A stretch of DNA of 64,000 nucleotides from Acidobacteriota bacterium. Its GTDB lineage: Bacteria > Acidobacteriota > Terriglobia > Terriglobales > Acidobacteriaceae. Shown piece by piece: positions 1 to 9,808 of this stretch (position 1 is its first letter; each line of letters starts with the position of its first letter). The notes beneath the pieces are model-generated. The model did no database searches. It was not told where the DNA came from and saw nothing but the letters and a program-made list of their open reading frames with translations. The position numbers and the translations under genes were made by a program. The stretch spans positions 9,166 through 73,165 of the forward strand of contig JAJYCQ010000005.1 in NCBI GenBank assembly GCA_021778315.1, read 5' to 3'.

Positions 1-1639
1 CGAGGGGGCTAAGGCCGGCCTCACCGCGAGGGATGGCGTTGAGGTCGAAGGTACCTCCGCAGCCGCCGTCCTTGATGAGTTCGGGGAAGGCGTTCGAGAG
101 GCCGCCAGCGCCGACATCGTGGATGAAGGCGATGGGATTTTCTTCGCCGCGCTGCCAGCAGCGGTCGATGACTTCCTGGGCGCGGCGCTCCATCTCGGCG
201 TTGTCGCGCTGGACAGAGGCGAAGTCGAGATCGGTGTTGCTGGTGCCGGTGCTGCTGGAGGCGGCTCCTCCGCCAAGGCCGATGAGCATGGCGGGGCCAC
301 CGAGGGCGACGAGTGCGTAGCCGGGCTTCATGGCTCCCTTCTCGACGTGCCCGGCGCGAATGTTTCCGAGGCCGCCGGCGAGCATGATGGGCTTGTGGTA
401 GCCGAAGACGGTGTCGCCGCTGAGCTGCTCGAAGGTGCGGAAGTAGCCGCACAGGGCGGGCCTTCCGAACTCGTCGTTGTAGGCTGCGGCGCCGAGCGGG
501 CCTTCGATCATGATGTCTAGCGGCGAGGCGATGTGTGCGGGGCGCTCGGGTGCGCGCTCCCACGGCTGCGGTGCTTGCGGGAGATTGAGATTGGAGACGG
601 TGAAACCGCAGAGGCCGGCCTTTGGTTTGGCTCCGCGGCCGGTTGCGCCTTCGTCGCGAATCTCTCCGCCGGAGCCTGTCGCGGCACCGGGCCAGGGAGA
701 GATCGCGGTGGGATGATTGTGCGTCTCGACCTTGAGCAGAATGTGGATGTCTTCGTCGTGATACTTGTAGGTCGCACTGTCGGGCTCGGGGAAGAAGCGG
801 CCGCCGTGGCCACCGCGAATTACGGCGGCGTTGTCGCGATAGGCGGAGAGGACGTTGTCGCCGGAGACTTCGTTGGTGTTGCGGATCATCTGGAAGAGCG
901 AGCGCGGCTGGCGGACGCCGTCGATGGTCCAGGTGGCGTTGAAGATCTTGTGGCGGCAGTGTTCGCTGTTGGCCTGGGCGAACATGTAGAGCTCGACGTC
1001 AGTGGGGTTGCGGCCGAGGCGGGTGAACTCGGCGACGAGGTAGTCGATTTCGTCGGGAGCGAGCGAGAGGCCGAGGGCACGGTCGGCGGCGGCGATGGCG
1101 GCGGCTCCGAGGCCGAGGACGTCGATGTGCTCGAGCGGCTTTTGCTCGCGTGGAGCGAAGAGGGCGTGCAGCTCGTCGGGGCTCTCGAAGAAGACGCTCT
1201 CGGTCATGCGGTCGTGCAGCGCGGTGGCCATGGCGCGGACATTGTGAGCGCCGGGAATGCGGACGACTCGCGCTCGCTCGATGCGCTCGATGGTGGTGAA
1301 GCCGGTGTTGTGGAGGATGTCGGTCGCCTTGCTGGACCAGGGCGATTGCGTTCCTACGCGGGGGCCGATCCAGACGGAGGGGCCGGAGGGGAGCTCGATG
1401 CCCGAGCCGAGGAGTTGGGAGAGACGCTGGTGGTCGATCGAGTCTTCGGAGTCGGCGCGGAGGAGCAGGAGGTACAGGTACGAGGCCTCGACCTCCTCGA
1501 CGGCGGGGTCGATTGCGCGCAGGGTTGCGGCCAGCCGCGTTGCTTCGAACGTGGTCAGCGCCGCTGGCCCAGGGAGCACTCGCACCGTGGTGGCGCTAGA
1601 GGTGGGCCGAGAGATTTCTTGTGATGTGGCTTGCGACAT
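1..1639 (-). CDS. purL: Phosphoribosylformylglycinamidine synthase, large single-chain type (C-terminal part outside window)
   Basis: Fourth step of purine synthesis: makes FGAM from FGAR, ATP and glutamine in the cytoplasm. The minus-strand reading frame is open from the left edge to an ATG at 1639 (546 codons). It shows [10 protein letters not shown] near residue 100, then [34 protein letters not shown] and [17 protein letters not shown], the order seen in the roughly 1290-residue proteobacterial-type enzyme that carries its own glutaminase domain. Only the N-terminal half is present, so the fused glutaminase domain is inferred from this similarity. The start lies 44 bp inside the end of purF, which suggests translational coupling. 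No strong Shine-Dalgarno is seen before this ATG. A GTG about 18 codons further in also fits the E. coli N-terminus, so the exact start is open. Confidence 0.93.
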   Translation of the reverse strand, partial: MSQATSQEISRPTSSATTVRVLPGPAALTTFEATRLAATLRAIDPAVEEVEASYLYLLLLRADSEDSIDHQRLSQLLGSGIELPSGPSVWIGPRVGTQSPWSSKATDILHNTGFTTIERIERARVVRIPGAHNVRAMATALHDRMTESVFFESPDELHALFAPREQKPLEHIDVLGLGAAAIAAADRALGLSLAPDEIDYLVAEFTRLGRNPTDVELYMFAQANSEHCRHKIFNATWTIDGVRQPRSLFQMIRNTNEVSGDNVLSAYRDNAAVIRGGHGGRFFPEPDSATYKYHDEDIHILLKVETHNHPTAISPWPGAATGSGGEIRDEGATGRGAKPKAGLCGFTVSNLNLPQAPQPWERAPERPAHIASPLDIMIEGPLGAAAYNDEFGRPALCGYFRTFEQLSGDTVFGYHKPIMLAGGLGNIRAGHVEKGAMKPGYALVALGGPAMLIGLGGGAASSSTGTSNTDLDFASVQRDNAEMERRAQEVIDRCWQRGEENPIAFIHDVGAGGLSNAFPELIKDGGCGGTFDLNAIPRGEAGLSPL

Positions 1640-3107
1640 CTTCAGTATGTTTGGCAGCGTCGTTCCGTTTTTGTTCCAGCGTGTTGAGGTAGTCTTCCGT
1701 GATGTCTCCGGTGACGTAAACTCCATCGAAGACCGAGGTATCGAAGTGGGTGAGGCCGGGAGCAGCCTCGGTGATGGCCTGCTTCAGATCGTCGAGATCC
1801 TGAAAGATGAGTTCGTCAGCACCGATGTCGTCGGCCAGTTGGCGGACATCTCGGCCGCTGGCGATCAACTCGGAACGCGCCGGCATGTCGATGCCGTAGA
1901 CGTTGGGGAAGCGGACGGGCGGAGCTGCGGAGCTGACATAGACCTTCTTCGCTCCCTGCTCGCGGACCATCGCGATGATTTCGCGGATGGTGGTGCCTCG
2001 CACGATGGAGTCGTCTACGAGCAGCACGTTTTTGCCCTGGAAGGCTTGCGGAATGGGGTTCAGCTTGCGGCGGATCGACTGCTTGCGCTGGGCCTGGCCG
2101 GGCATGATGAAGGTCCTGCCGACGTAGCGATTTCGTACCAGAGCATCGCGGTACGGAAGCTGCAGGCGAGTGGCAATCTCCTGCGCGGCGACGCGGCTTG
2201 TGGACGGGATCGGGATGACCACGTCGATCGGCACATGCGCCCATTCGCGCTTGATCTTGGCTGCGAGCTTGGTGCCCATGTTGATGCGGCACTGGTAGAC
2301 GGAGGCGCCATCGAGGACCGAGTCGGGGCGCGCGAGATAGACGTACTCGAAGAGGCACGGAGCCTTCTCGTGGGCCAGCAGACTCTCGTGCCGGTAGACG
2401 GTTCCCTGCATGTCGATGAAGACGACTTCACCCGGAGCGAGGTCGTGGTCGAGGTCGAACCCGGCGACCTGCAGGGCCACGCTCTCCGAAGCAATCATGT
2501 ACTCGGCGTCTTTGCCCTCGCCGCGCGAGCCAAAGACCAGGGGCCTGATTCCGTGGAGGTCGCGGAAGGCGATCATGCCGACGCCGGCGACCATCGCGAT
2601 GACGGCATAACCGCCCTTGCATCGTCGATGGACCTCTTCGACGGCGGCGAAGATGTCGAACTCGTTGGGCTGGACAGCGCCTCGCCGCACCATTGCATGC
2701 GCGAAGACGTTGAGCATGACCTCGGAGTCGGAGCTGGTGTTGAGGTGGCGCATATCGGTGCGGAAGAGGCTGTCCACGATCTCGGAGACGTTGGTCAGAT
2801 TGCCGTTATGCGCGAAGATAATTCCGTAGGGAGAGTTGACGTAGAAGGGCTGCGCCTCTGCTACCGACGCGCACCCTGCGGTGGGGTAGCGGACGTGCCC
2901 GACGCCCATGTTGCCGAGGAGTCGCGCCATGTTTCCGGCGTCGAAGACATCGGTGATGAGGCCGTTACCCTTCTCGAGGTAGAAGCGGTCCTCAAAGCAC
3001 GTTGCAATGCCCGCAGCGTCCTGGCCGCGGTGCTGAAGCATGGAGAGGCTTTCGTAGATTACCGAGCTTACTGGACTGCGCCCGAAGACGCCGACAATAC
3101 CACACAT
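1596..3107 (-). CDS. purF: Amidophosphoribosyltransferase
   Basis: First committed step of purine synthesis: transfers glutamine-derived ammonia to PRPP, giving phosphoribosylamine. The 503-residue protein starts MCGIVGVFG, so Cys2 is the N-terminal nucleophile of a class II glutamine amidotransferase and there is no long propeptide as in Bacillus. [13 protein letters not shown] follows. The C-terminal half holds the phosphoribosyltransferase PRPP loop [13 protein letters not shown]. Length is normal for the family. GAGGGA a few bases before the ATG is a reasonable ribosome binding site. The 3' end overlaps purL in another frame, so the two are almost certainly one transcript. purF is the first gene of this run; about 300 bp of non-coding DNA lies upstream. 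Confidence 0.97.
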   Translation of the reverse strand: MCGIVGVFGRSPVSSVIYESLSMLQHRGQDAAGIATCFEDRFYLEKGNGLITDVFDAGNMARLLGNMGVGHVRYPTAGCASVAEAQPFYVNSPYGIIFAHNGNLTNVSEIVDSLFRTDMRHLNTSSDSEVMLNVFAHAMVRRGAVQPNEFDIFAAVEEVHRRCKGGYAVIAMVAGVGMIAFRDLHGIRPLVFGSRGEGKDAEYMIASESVALQVAGFDLDHDLAPGEVVFIDMQGTVYRHESLLAHEKAPCLFEYVYLARPDSVLDGASVYQCRINMGTKLAAKIKREWAHVPIDVVIPIPSTSRVAAQEIATRLQLPYRDALVRNRYVGRTFIMPGQAQRKQSIRRKLNPIPQAFQGKNVLLVDDSIVRGTTIREIIAMVREQGAKKVYVSSAAPPVRFPNVYGIDMPARSELIASGRDVRQLADDIGADELIFQDLDDLKQAITEAAPGLTHFDTSVFDGVYVTGDITEDYLNTLEQKRNDAAKHTEDVASHITRNLSAHL

Positions 3108-3414
3108 GGTCCCTCACTGCCTGGCTGATGCCGGGTGCCTTCGATGGTTGAAACGAAGTCTGCCGGCGGAGATAAATGAAGCTGAAGTCGTCGGTGTGCT
3201 TCAGTACGTTTAGATTCCGGTCCAGCGAAAACGGTTCAGCGGAGCGGATGTCTCGCGCCACCCAACGCCGTGGCGGCCAGGAAAATAGGACTTCTCCATC
3301 ATCTCTCATACGGATGAGGAAAATGGGGCATGGACGGCCCTGCAAGGAGATTTTCCGGAAGAAATCGCGGGAACTCGTGTGTATTCGGAGCTACGAATGC
3401 GTTTATCGAGCTCA
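3108..3414. other. Intergenic region upstream of purF
   Basis: No convincing gene. It separates the 5' end of minus-strand purF from the 3' end of the minus-strand outer membrane protein gene, so it must hold the purF promoter and leader. A small inverted repeat (CTGAAG / CTTCAG around 3181-3203) is visible. I could not place confident -35/-10 boxes and saw no recognisable PurR operator or purine riboswitch. Confidence 0.5.
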
Positions 3415-5115
3415 CTAGAAGTTGAAGGAGAGGCCGCCCTGGATGCCGCGGGGAATCTGCGCGAGGAAGAGGGTCTGGCCATCGGGAGCGAGGACCGGCT
3501 GATAGCCCTGCTCGAGGAGGTTGGTCGCCTCGACGACCGCATCCACCCCCTGGGGTAGCAGTCGGCCATACCAAAGCCGCTGGCGCAGGTAAAAGCTCAG
3601 ATAGGCTTCCTCCGGCGTAGCGTTATATGCATTGACCTGGGTCAGCGTGCGGAGAGGCTGCCAGCGATATTCCACCCTCAGATCGCTGCCGGTTCGCGCG
3701 ACCTTGCCTCGCAAGGCAGCGCTGATGGCTGACGCCGTCTGCGGACTCGTCCCCGCTGCGAGGTCGGTCATGACGAGGTTTCCCTTGCTGCGCAATACGG
3801 TGCCGAGGTCGTACTCGACCCATGCCGACATAGCCGGGGTGAGGGGCTGCATGAGCGAAACGCTGAGGCCGCGGCCGGCATATCCCGGGGCCGCCGCTTC
3901 GAACGTACCCGTGGTCGGGTCCGCGACGGCTCCTACGGCTTGTAGCGCGCCACGTCCCATGAGGCCGCTGCCACCGATCGCGCTGTAGGCAAAGCGGTCA
4001 AGATACGCAGAGGCACTGACGACGCGGCTCCCCAGCTTGCGGCTAACGGAGATCTCCTGGTGCAGGCCGCTGTCGCTTAGCGGGCGACCGTGCGCGTCGG
4101 TTACGGCTGTCAAGGTTGGTTCTAACTGATCGAGGTCGTCGGAGCTCTGCAGCTCGCGGCCGGTTGCAAAGCGATATTCGACGACGACATTGCTGCCCGG
4201 ACGTAAGGTCAGCCGGAGGAAAGGCTCCGCCTCGAGCCGGGTGGCCTCAAGGCGCTCGGCCTCGAGCAGGGTGCCGACGTCGATCAGGAAGGTGTCGCCG
4301 AGGGTAAATTGCTGGGTGCTGGCGAGGTGCAAGACCTGCAGACCGTTGGTCGAGCCACCGCTCATCATCTCGGGATGCGACTGAAAGCTGGAGACCATCC
4401 GGGTGCTTCCGCTGAACGGCGTTCGCCGCTCGTAGCCGGTGATGACCGCAACGGACGGGCCGGCAGAATACTCTCCTCCGGAGTTGCCGAGATCCGCGCG
4501 AAATACCGCTCCATCTCCATCCGCCATCGTGCGATCCAGCACCAGGGACTGGTGCATGCCTCCGTCGCCAAAGCCGCCATCGCCGTTGGTGAGAACGATC
4601 TTTCCCTGCGAAGAGACCCGGTGGGTCTGATCCGCGCTAGTGGAGACCGAGGTCCCGTCTTCCGGGTCGACCAGCCGCAGCAGCGGCCGACTGGCGGTGG
4701 AACGCAGCGTCCACTTCCAGTCGTCGACGGGCTCATCGGCGCGGCGGCGCTGGGCGGGAAGCCAGTTGTCCGCCTCGAATACGGCGCTCATGGTGAGATT
4801 AACGACGGACTGGACCCCTGCGCGGAGGCGAATATTATTTCGTGAAAAGGGGACAAAGAAGGCGGCGGTGGCGCGGAGTTGATAGCGGCCGGGCGCGACC
4901 ATGGGCATCATGTAGCGGCCGTGGTCGTCGCTGATGGCGGTGGCTACCGTGGTTGCGTCGGCGCGCAGCAACTCTATCAGCGCACCCATCTGGGGTGTGC
5001 CGCGAACATCGCGCACTGTGCCGGAGATCATGGCAGGGGTCGGCATGGCGAGACTCTGCCCGGTCCAACCTGCTACGAACAGCATCAGCAACAAACCTGG
5101 TACGACTCGTTTCAC
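3415..5115 (-). CDS. Carboxypeptidase-regulatory-like domain protein, probable outer membrane beta-barrel
   Basis: Function unknown; probably exported and outer-membrane located. From a GTG at 5115 the protein has about 566 residues: a hydrophobic signal peptide (RVVPGLLLMLFVAGWTGQ), then an Ig-like carboxypeptidase-regulatory fold (ISGTVRDVRGTPQMGALIEL ... GRYQLRA) near residues 25-105. A long beta-rich region follows, ending GGLSFNF with a terminal aromatic residue as in BamA-folded barrels. This N-domain plus barrel resembles TonB-dependent-receptor-like proteins of Acidobacteria, but I see no plug domain and it is shorter than the usual roughly 1000 residues. The open frame reaches up to 5358, inside the neighbouring gene. 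I chose the GTG because the signal peptide begins there and GAGGG lies about 11 bases upstream. Confidence 0.7.
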   Translation of the reverse strand: MKRVVPGLLLMLFVAGWTGQSLAMPTPAMISGTVRDVRGTPQMGALIELLRADATTVATAISDDHGRYMMPMVAPGRYQLRATAAFFVPFSRNNIRLRAGVQSVVNLTMSAVFEADNWLPAQRRRADEPVDDWKWTLRSTASRPLLRLVDPEDGTSVSTSADQTHRVSSQGKIVLTNGDGGFGDGGMHQSLVLDRTMADGDGAVFRADLGNSGGEYSAGPSVAVITGYERRTPFSGSTRMVSSFQSHPEMMSGGSTNGLQVLHLASTQQFTLGDTFLIDVGTLLEAERLEATRLEAEPFLRLTLRPGSNVVVEYRFATGRELQSSDDLDQLEPTLTAVTDAHGRPLSDSGLHQEISVSRKLGSRVVSASAYLDRFAYSAIGGSGLMGRGALQAVGAVADPTTGTFEAAAPGYAGRGLSVSLMQPLTPAMSAWVEYDLGTVLRSKGNLVMTDLAAGTSPQTASAISAALRGKVARTGSDLRVEYRWQPLRTLTQVNAYNATPEEAYLSFYLRQRLWYGRLLPQGVDAVVEATNLLEQGYQPVLAPDGQTLFLAQIPRGIQGGLSFNF

Positions 5116-5299
5116 CGCGCTCAAACCCTCATCTGCGCGTCTGCGGCTCTCCGAAATTCCGCCCAGTCGGGAAGCCGGACGGCGGTATAGCTGGTGGAGG
5201 CGGCCAACACGGAACTGTCCTGTGTGGCTTGGCTCCTCGTGCCCGGAACGCGATCGGTTGATCGCGGACTGGGACACCCTGCAACGGTCCTTCTTCAGT

Positions 5300-7060
5300 T
5301 TACTGCTCCACAATGAACGGAGCGCTCTGGGCGATCTGCTGCTTGGAGACACCGTCATTCACCTTGATCGTCACCTGATACCGTCCGGGCTCGAGAGCCG
5401 CCAACGGCATCGTCTTCTCCAGCGTCAACTGATCCGCATTGGGATTCAGCTTCGCGGCCGACTCTTCCGAGTCGAGAATCTGCTTGTTTGTTGCGAGATC
5501 CAGTATCTGATACTCAATCGTTGCATCGTTGCGCTTGTTGTCGCCGATGCCAAGATTATAAACCTGCATCCAGAAGTTGAGGTTCTGGGCGCGATGGAAT
5601 GTGACCGGCGCGGAGATCGTCGGAGGGACCCGGGGGATCACCTTGGTGTTCCCAATGACGAAGCTGCCGGCTCCGACATCCTTGGACGGAACCCGCTCCA
5701 TCTCCCCTGCCAGGATCAGCGAGGAGGAGGCAAGGCGGTCGTCGTCAAACTTAGGGACATCGACGCTGCGTCTCCAGGTTCCCATGTGGTCAGGATTGTT
5801 TACGTCCTTGATCGCGATCTCGAGCTTGTAGCGGCCGGGCGGTAGGGGAATCGCATTCCAGTAGACCGACATATTGTTCTTGGTGCGCTGCAGCAGGTCG
5901 CTGGGCGTCTCGACCTTGACGGTGTCCTCAAAGGTATAGACGACGTGATGGTTAATGTTGCTGACGCGGCCGAGGATGTTGACCGTACCGGTCGAATCGC
6001 CTTCCTTGGTGCTGTAGGTGATGTCGCCGTTGCGGATCTGCAGGGTGACGGGAACCATCACGGTCTCGTTGGTCAACTTGACGTAATCAGTGCGAACGTC
6101 GAAGAGGAAGGGAGGGCCTGCGAGCACCTTGGAGGAAGCCAGGAACTTGTCCAGGTCAGCGAACTTGACCGGAGGAGGAGCAAAGAGCTTGGCGAAGGTG
6201 TCGAGGCGGTCGAACTGCTTGCTCTGCTGCGACGAGGCCATCGGACCGGTTCCGAGCTGCTCCAGGCCTCCGCCCGCGAAACGGTCGGCCTTCTTGGCCT
6301 GACCCATCTCTTCATACTGGGTGAGGCCGGCGCCCGGGACGTGCTTAAGAGCGTCCTTCTCGGAGCGGTCCATGGTGGCGTGATAGTCGCCGCACATGCA
6401 AGTGTCGACGAACTCAATGTCGATGTTGTCGCCAATGCCTTCGAGGTAGCGGTAGTGCCAGACTTCAAAGGGGAAGGTCGAGGTATTACCACCGCCCTCG
6501 TCCATCGGGCGGTCGTAGCTTCCTCCGGACGGGTGGGAGTCGATACTGTCGGCCTTGCCGTAAGCAATATAGATGTGGCCGCGGTCGGTCATCCAGCCGG
6601 GCTTTCCTGCCGCAAAGTGCTCATTCGCATAGGCGATGCGGGCGTAGTACTCATCCCGGTACTCGTTGTCGTTGGAGTCGGGGTTGGGGTTGCGGCGGAG
6701 CCAGAACTGCTCGATGAACGCATCGCGCTCTTCGTCGTTGGAGAGGCTCTTGAAGGTCTTGGCCTCCTGGTCGGTGATGATCCAGCGGACATCCTCATCC
6801 AGCCACTTTTTGTAGGAGCCCTTCAACTCCTGCACGGTCGCCTTGCGGCGTTCACGCTCTTCGTGGTCGCTCAGCCGGCGCTTCAACGGATCCGGCTTCT
6901 CTGCGACCGGCGGAGTCTTGGTAACTCCCCCATTATCCTGAACGGTCTGCGTGGTCGAATCGCTGGCCGGAGCGGACTGGGCAAGCGCGGCAGCGCCTGT
7001 GCACGAGAGCGCCAGAATAGCTAAACCGGACACAATGAAACGAACCTGCGGGATTTTCAT
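5300..7060 (-). CDS. GWxTD domain-containing exported protein
   Basis: Biochemical role unknown. From ATG 7060 the protein has about 586 residues. A signal peptide (MKIPQVRFIVSGLAILALSC) ends near AALAQ, followed by a Pro/Thr-rich stretch and a charged helix. The GWxTD domain spans roughly residues 75-210 (VRWIITDQEAKTFKSL, FWLRRNPNPDSNDNEYRDEY, GWMTDRGHIYIAYG). The C-terminal half is beta-rich with Ig/Macroglobulin-like character. GWxTD proteins are common in Acidobacteria and Bacteroidetes. The outer membrane protein lies downstream on the same strand and is probably co-transcribed. The open frame extends to 7417 across the divergent promoter region, but the signal peptide fixes the start at 7060. 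A GGAG lies about 13 bases upstream. Confidence 0.8.
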   Translation of the reverse strand: MKIPQVRFIVSGLAILALSCTGAAALAQSAPASDSTTQTVQDNGGVTKTPPVAEKPDPLKRRLSDHEERERRKATVQELKGSYKKWLDEDVRWIITDQEAKTFKSLSNDEERDAFIEQFWLRRNPNPDSNDNEYRDEYYARIAYANEHFAAGKPGWMTDRGHIYIAYGKADSIDSHPSGGSYDRPMDEGGGNTSTFPFEVWHYRYLEGIGDNIDIEFVDTCMCGDYHATMDRSEKDALKHVPGAGLTQYEEMGQAKKADRFAGGGLEQLGTGPMASSQQSKQFDRLDTFAKLFAPPPVKFADLDKFLASSKVLAGPPFLFDVRTDYVKLTNETVMVPVTLQIRNGDITYSTKEGDSTGTVNILGRVSNINHHVVYTFEDTVKVETPSDLLQRTKNNMSVYWNAIPLPPGRYKLEIAIKDVNNPDHMGTWRRSVDVPKFDDDRLASSSLILAGEMERVPSKDVGAGSFVIGNTKVIPRVPPTISAPVTFHRAQNLNFWMQVYNLGIGDNKRNDATIEYQILDLATNKQILDSEESAAKLNPNADQLTLEKTMPLAALEPGRYQVTIKVNDGVSKQQIAQSAPFIVEQ

Positions 7061-7343
7061 GAGGGGGCCATACTCCTGATACATAGACGCCCTTATTCTA
7101 GCCCCCGGAGACCCTGTGCACAAGGCACCCTTACAACCCACTGGTATCATGAAGACATCGAAGCAGTTCCACGACTCAGGCGCCCCCCGAATCCGGCGAT
7201 ACAGTACTCTGGGAATTGTGTTCTTCAGAGGAAATACAGATTGCACGGAACCTTTGCCCGAATCCCTGCGTATACCTCTGCAATGAGCCTCACTGCGAAC
7301 GTGTGCCCTGGCAACACAAAGCACTTCGCTACAGAAAGCGTCC

Positions 7344-8744
7344 ATGACCGGTAAGAAGATACTGCTGATCGTACTCATTGTAGTTGTCGTCGCAGGAGTT
7401 ATTGCGGGGACGGTCATTCACAGCCGCTCGAACGTCACCGCCGTTACGACGGCCAAGGCCGTCAGCGAGGATTTAGTCTCCACCGTGAGCGGCACGGGCC
7501 AGATCAAGCCCAAGACCTACGTCAACGTGGGAGCGACCTCGTTCGGGCGCATTACGCACCTGTATGTGAAAGAGGGTGACCAGGTAAAGGCTGGGCAGCT
7601 GCTGGCAACGGTGGAGAGCGAACAGCCCGCCAGCGCGGTAGCGGCGCAGCAGGCCACCATCGCCTCCTCGCGCACCAATGTCGACTCCTACGTGGCCGCC
7701 GAGAAGACCGCCGAAGCCAATGTGGACCAAGCCGAAGCCGACCTCGAGCAGAAGAAGTTCGACTACCAGCGAGCCCAGGCACTTTACTCCAGCAAACTGA
7801 TTGCGAAGCAGGATTTTGACGCCAAGAAGGCGCTGTACGACGTTGACGTTGCGACGCTAGCGCAGCGTAAGGCAGCCGTGTTGCAGGCCAAGGCGCAGAC
7901 TGCGTCCGCTCGCAGCCAGGTGGCGCAGGGCGTCGCCACACTGCGAGGCAATGACTACTCGCTGGGGCTGACCCGCAGCCTCGCGCCCTTCGACGGCCTG
8001 GTGACCAACGTACCGGTACGCGAGGGTGAGACGGTTGTGGTCGGCATCCAGAACGCTGAGGGCTCGACGCTGATGACCCTGGCCGATATGTCGGTCATCA
8101 CGGCCGAGGTGAAGGTGGATGAGACCGACATCGTGAACGTCGCGCTCGGCCAGACGGCCAACGTGACGGTCGACGCCTTCCCTGGCAAGGTCTTCACCGG
8201 CAAGGTTACCGAGGTGGGCGATCAGGCGCTGCTCCGCACTACCGGAGTGGCGACATCGCAGTCCACCACCGGCACGGAAGAGGCGAAGGACTTCAAGGTA
8301 GTGGTGACGCTCGATCCGACCAAGGTGGATCTGCGTCCGGGCCTGTCGTGCACGGCCAAGATCACGACGGCGCACCAGCCCAATACGCTGACGATTCCTA
8401 TCCAGGCGCTGGTGGAGCGCGAGCCTGTCGCAGAGCAGACGCTGTTCAAGGATCGCGGCAAGACAGCGTCCGCGGCCTCGGATCCCGCGCCTAGCAAGTC
8501 GGCGGCGCTGGTGCAGGGCGTATACCTCCTGGTCGACGACAAGGGCCGCCTGCGGGTTCGCTTCGTTCCCGTCACCACGGGCATTACCGGGACCACGGAC
8601 ATCGAGGTACTCTCCGGGCTGAAGGCTGGCGATGAGATCGTCACTGGCCACTACAAGATCCTGCGCACGCTCAAGAGCGGAGTCGCCGTAAAACGCGACA
8701 ACTCAGTCGTGGCACCGACCAACACTGACGACAGCTCCAGCTAG
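7344..8744 (+). CDS. HlyD/MacA-family periplasmic adaptor subunit
   Basis: Predicted membrane fusion protein bridging an inner membrane ABC transporter to an outer membrane channel. The 466 residues begin with one membrane anchor (ILLIVLIVVVVAGVIAGTVI). A barrel-sandwich (lipoyl-like) half follows with ITHLYVKEGDQVKAGQLLA near residues 65-90, then a coiled-coil hairpin (about 95-200), the second lipoyl half and beta-barrel domains, and a membrane-proximal end with VTTGITGTTDIEVLSGLKAG. This is the MacA/YknX architecture. The ATPase gene begins 57 bp downstream, so they are probably an operon. Substrate cannot be told from the sequence. No permease or TolC-like gene is adjacent, which is unusual for MacAB/YknXYZ loci. 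Confidence 0.88.
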   Translation: MTGKKILLIVLIVVVVAGVIAGTVIHSRSNVTAVTTAKAVSEDLVSTVSGTGQIKPKTYVNVGATSFGRITHLYVKEGDQVKAGQLLATVESEQPASAVAAQQATIASSRTNVDSYVAAEKTAEANVDQAEADLEQKKFDYQRAQALYSSKLIAKQDFDAKKALYDVDVATLAQRKAAVLQAKAQTASARSQVAQGVATLRGNDYSLGLTRSLAPFDGLVTNVPVREGETVVVGIQNAEGSTLMTLADMSVITAEVKVDETDIVNVALGQTANVTVDAFPGKVFTGKVTEVGDQALLRTTGVATSQSTTGTEEAKDFKVVVTLDPTKVDLRPGLSCTAKITTAHQPNTLTIPIQALVEREPVAEQTLFKDRGKTASAASDPAPSKSAALVQGVYLLVDDKGRLRVRFVPVTTGITGTTDIEVLSGLKAGDEIVTGHYKILRTLKSGVAVKRDNSVVAPTNTDDSSS

Positions 8745-8801
8745 CCCGAACCACGGCTAGAGCGAACGCAACGTCTTCAACCGTTTTCCCCGGAGACCCT
8801 T

Positions 8802-9575
8802 ATGACCATCGACACCTCCGAAGTCATCGCCCCCGAGCAGAATCGTATCGGCGCCAATGCCGACGGTCCTCACGACGGCGACGTCATCGTCACCGACAAC
8901 CTGTGGAAGACGTACGAGATGGGCGACCAGGTCGTGAATGCGCTGCGAGGCGTTGACATCCGTATTCGCCACAACGAATACGTCGCGATCATGGGGCCGT
9001 CAGGCTCGGGGAAGTCAACGCTGATGAACCTGATTGGCTGCCTCGACAGCCCGTCGCAGGGACGCTACTGGCTGAACGGCCACGACGTCTCCGAACTCAA
9101 CGACGACGAGCTTGCCCGCATCCGCAACAAGGAGATCGGCTTCGTCTTCCAGACGTTCAACCTGCTGGCCCGGGCAACGGCGCTGCACAATGTGGAGCTG
9201 CCGCTGATCTACAACGGGACGCCGTCGGCTGAGCGGATCGCGCGCGCCAAGTTCGTGCTCGAGTCGGTGAACCTGGGCGAGCGCATGAACCACAAGCCGA
9301 ACGAGCTCTCGGGAGGCCAGCGGCAGCGCGTGGCCATCGCCCGGGCGCTGGTCAATAAGCCATCGATCATCCTGGCCGATGAGCCGACCGGCAACCTGGA
9401 CTCGAAGACCTCGGTGGAGATTATGGCGCTGTTCGACGACCTGCACGCGCAGGGGAATACGATCGTGCTGGTGACCCACGAACCGGACATCGCCGACTAC
9501 GCTCACCGGATCATCTCGATCCGCGACGGCTCGGTCGAATCGGATGGCCCCAGCACCCGCGTCCGCAAACACTAA
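8802..9575 (+). CDS. ABC transporter ATP-binding protein, MacB/LolD type
   Basis: Energises an ABC exporter or mechanotransmission complex at the inner membrane. The 257-residue protein carries Walker [10 protein letters not shown], the Q-loop ([11 protein letters not shown]), signature [15 protein letters not shown], Walker [14 protein letters not shown] and the H-loop ([13 protein letters not shown]). Sequence style is that of the MacB/LolD/FtsE group. The first roughly 25 residues are an extra acidic tail. It follows the MacA-like adaptor by 57 bp on the same strand. No MacB/FtsX permease follows: the next gene, 233 bp away, encodes a secreted protein. The partner permease is therefore probably encoded elsewhere. 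Confidence 0.92.
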   Translation: MTIDTSEVIAPEQNRIGANADGPHDGDVIVTDNLWKTYEMGDQVVNALRGVDIRIRHNEYVAIMGPSGSGKSTLMNLIGCLDSPSQGRYWLNGHDVSELNDDELARIRNKEIGFVFQTFNLLARATALHNVELPLIYNGTPSAERIARAKFVLESVNLGERMNHKPNELSGGQRQRVAIARALVNKPSIILADEPTGNLDSKTSVEIMALFDDLHAQGNTIVLVTHEPDIADYAHRIISIRDGSVESDGPSTRVRKH

Positions 9576-9808
9576 AGCCCGCTTCCGCAAACATAAGGAC
9601 GGCTTCCGCAACGGCTGAGATTCGCTATCCGCGATCTCAAGGGCGGCTGGGCAGGCCCCTACGCTCAAGTGACTGGAGGCGAGTGACATGCCCTCCTATG
9701 GCTACGCCGTGCCTGCGGAGAATTCGGGGTCCGGGGCACCACGTTATACAGCCCCTCAAGATCATCTCTGCCTACCTGCATGGTGTACTGCGCGTCTAAA
9801 CTAGAAGT

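Noticed and set aside
533..1624. Long plus-strand open frames across the purL region (also 1257-3128 over purF)
   Set aside because: They are antisense to clear PurL and PurF coding sequence, have no family motifs and show the biased composition of a shadow frame in high-GC DNA.
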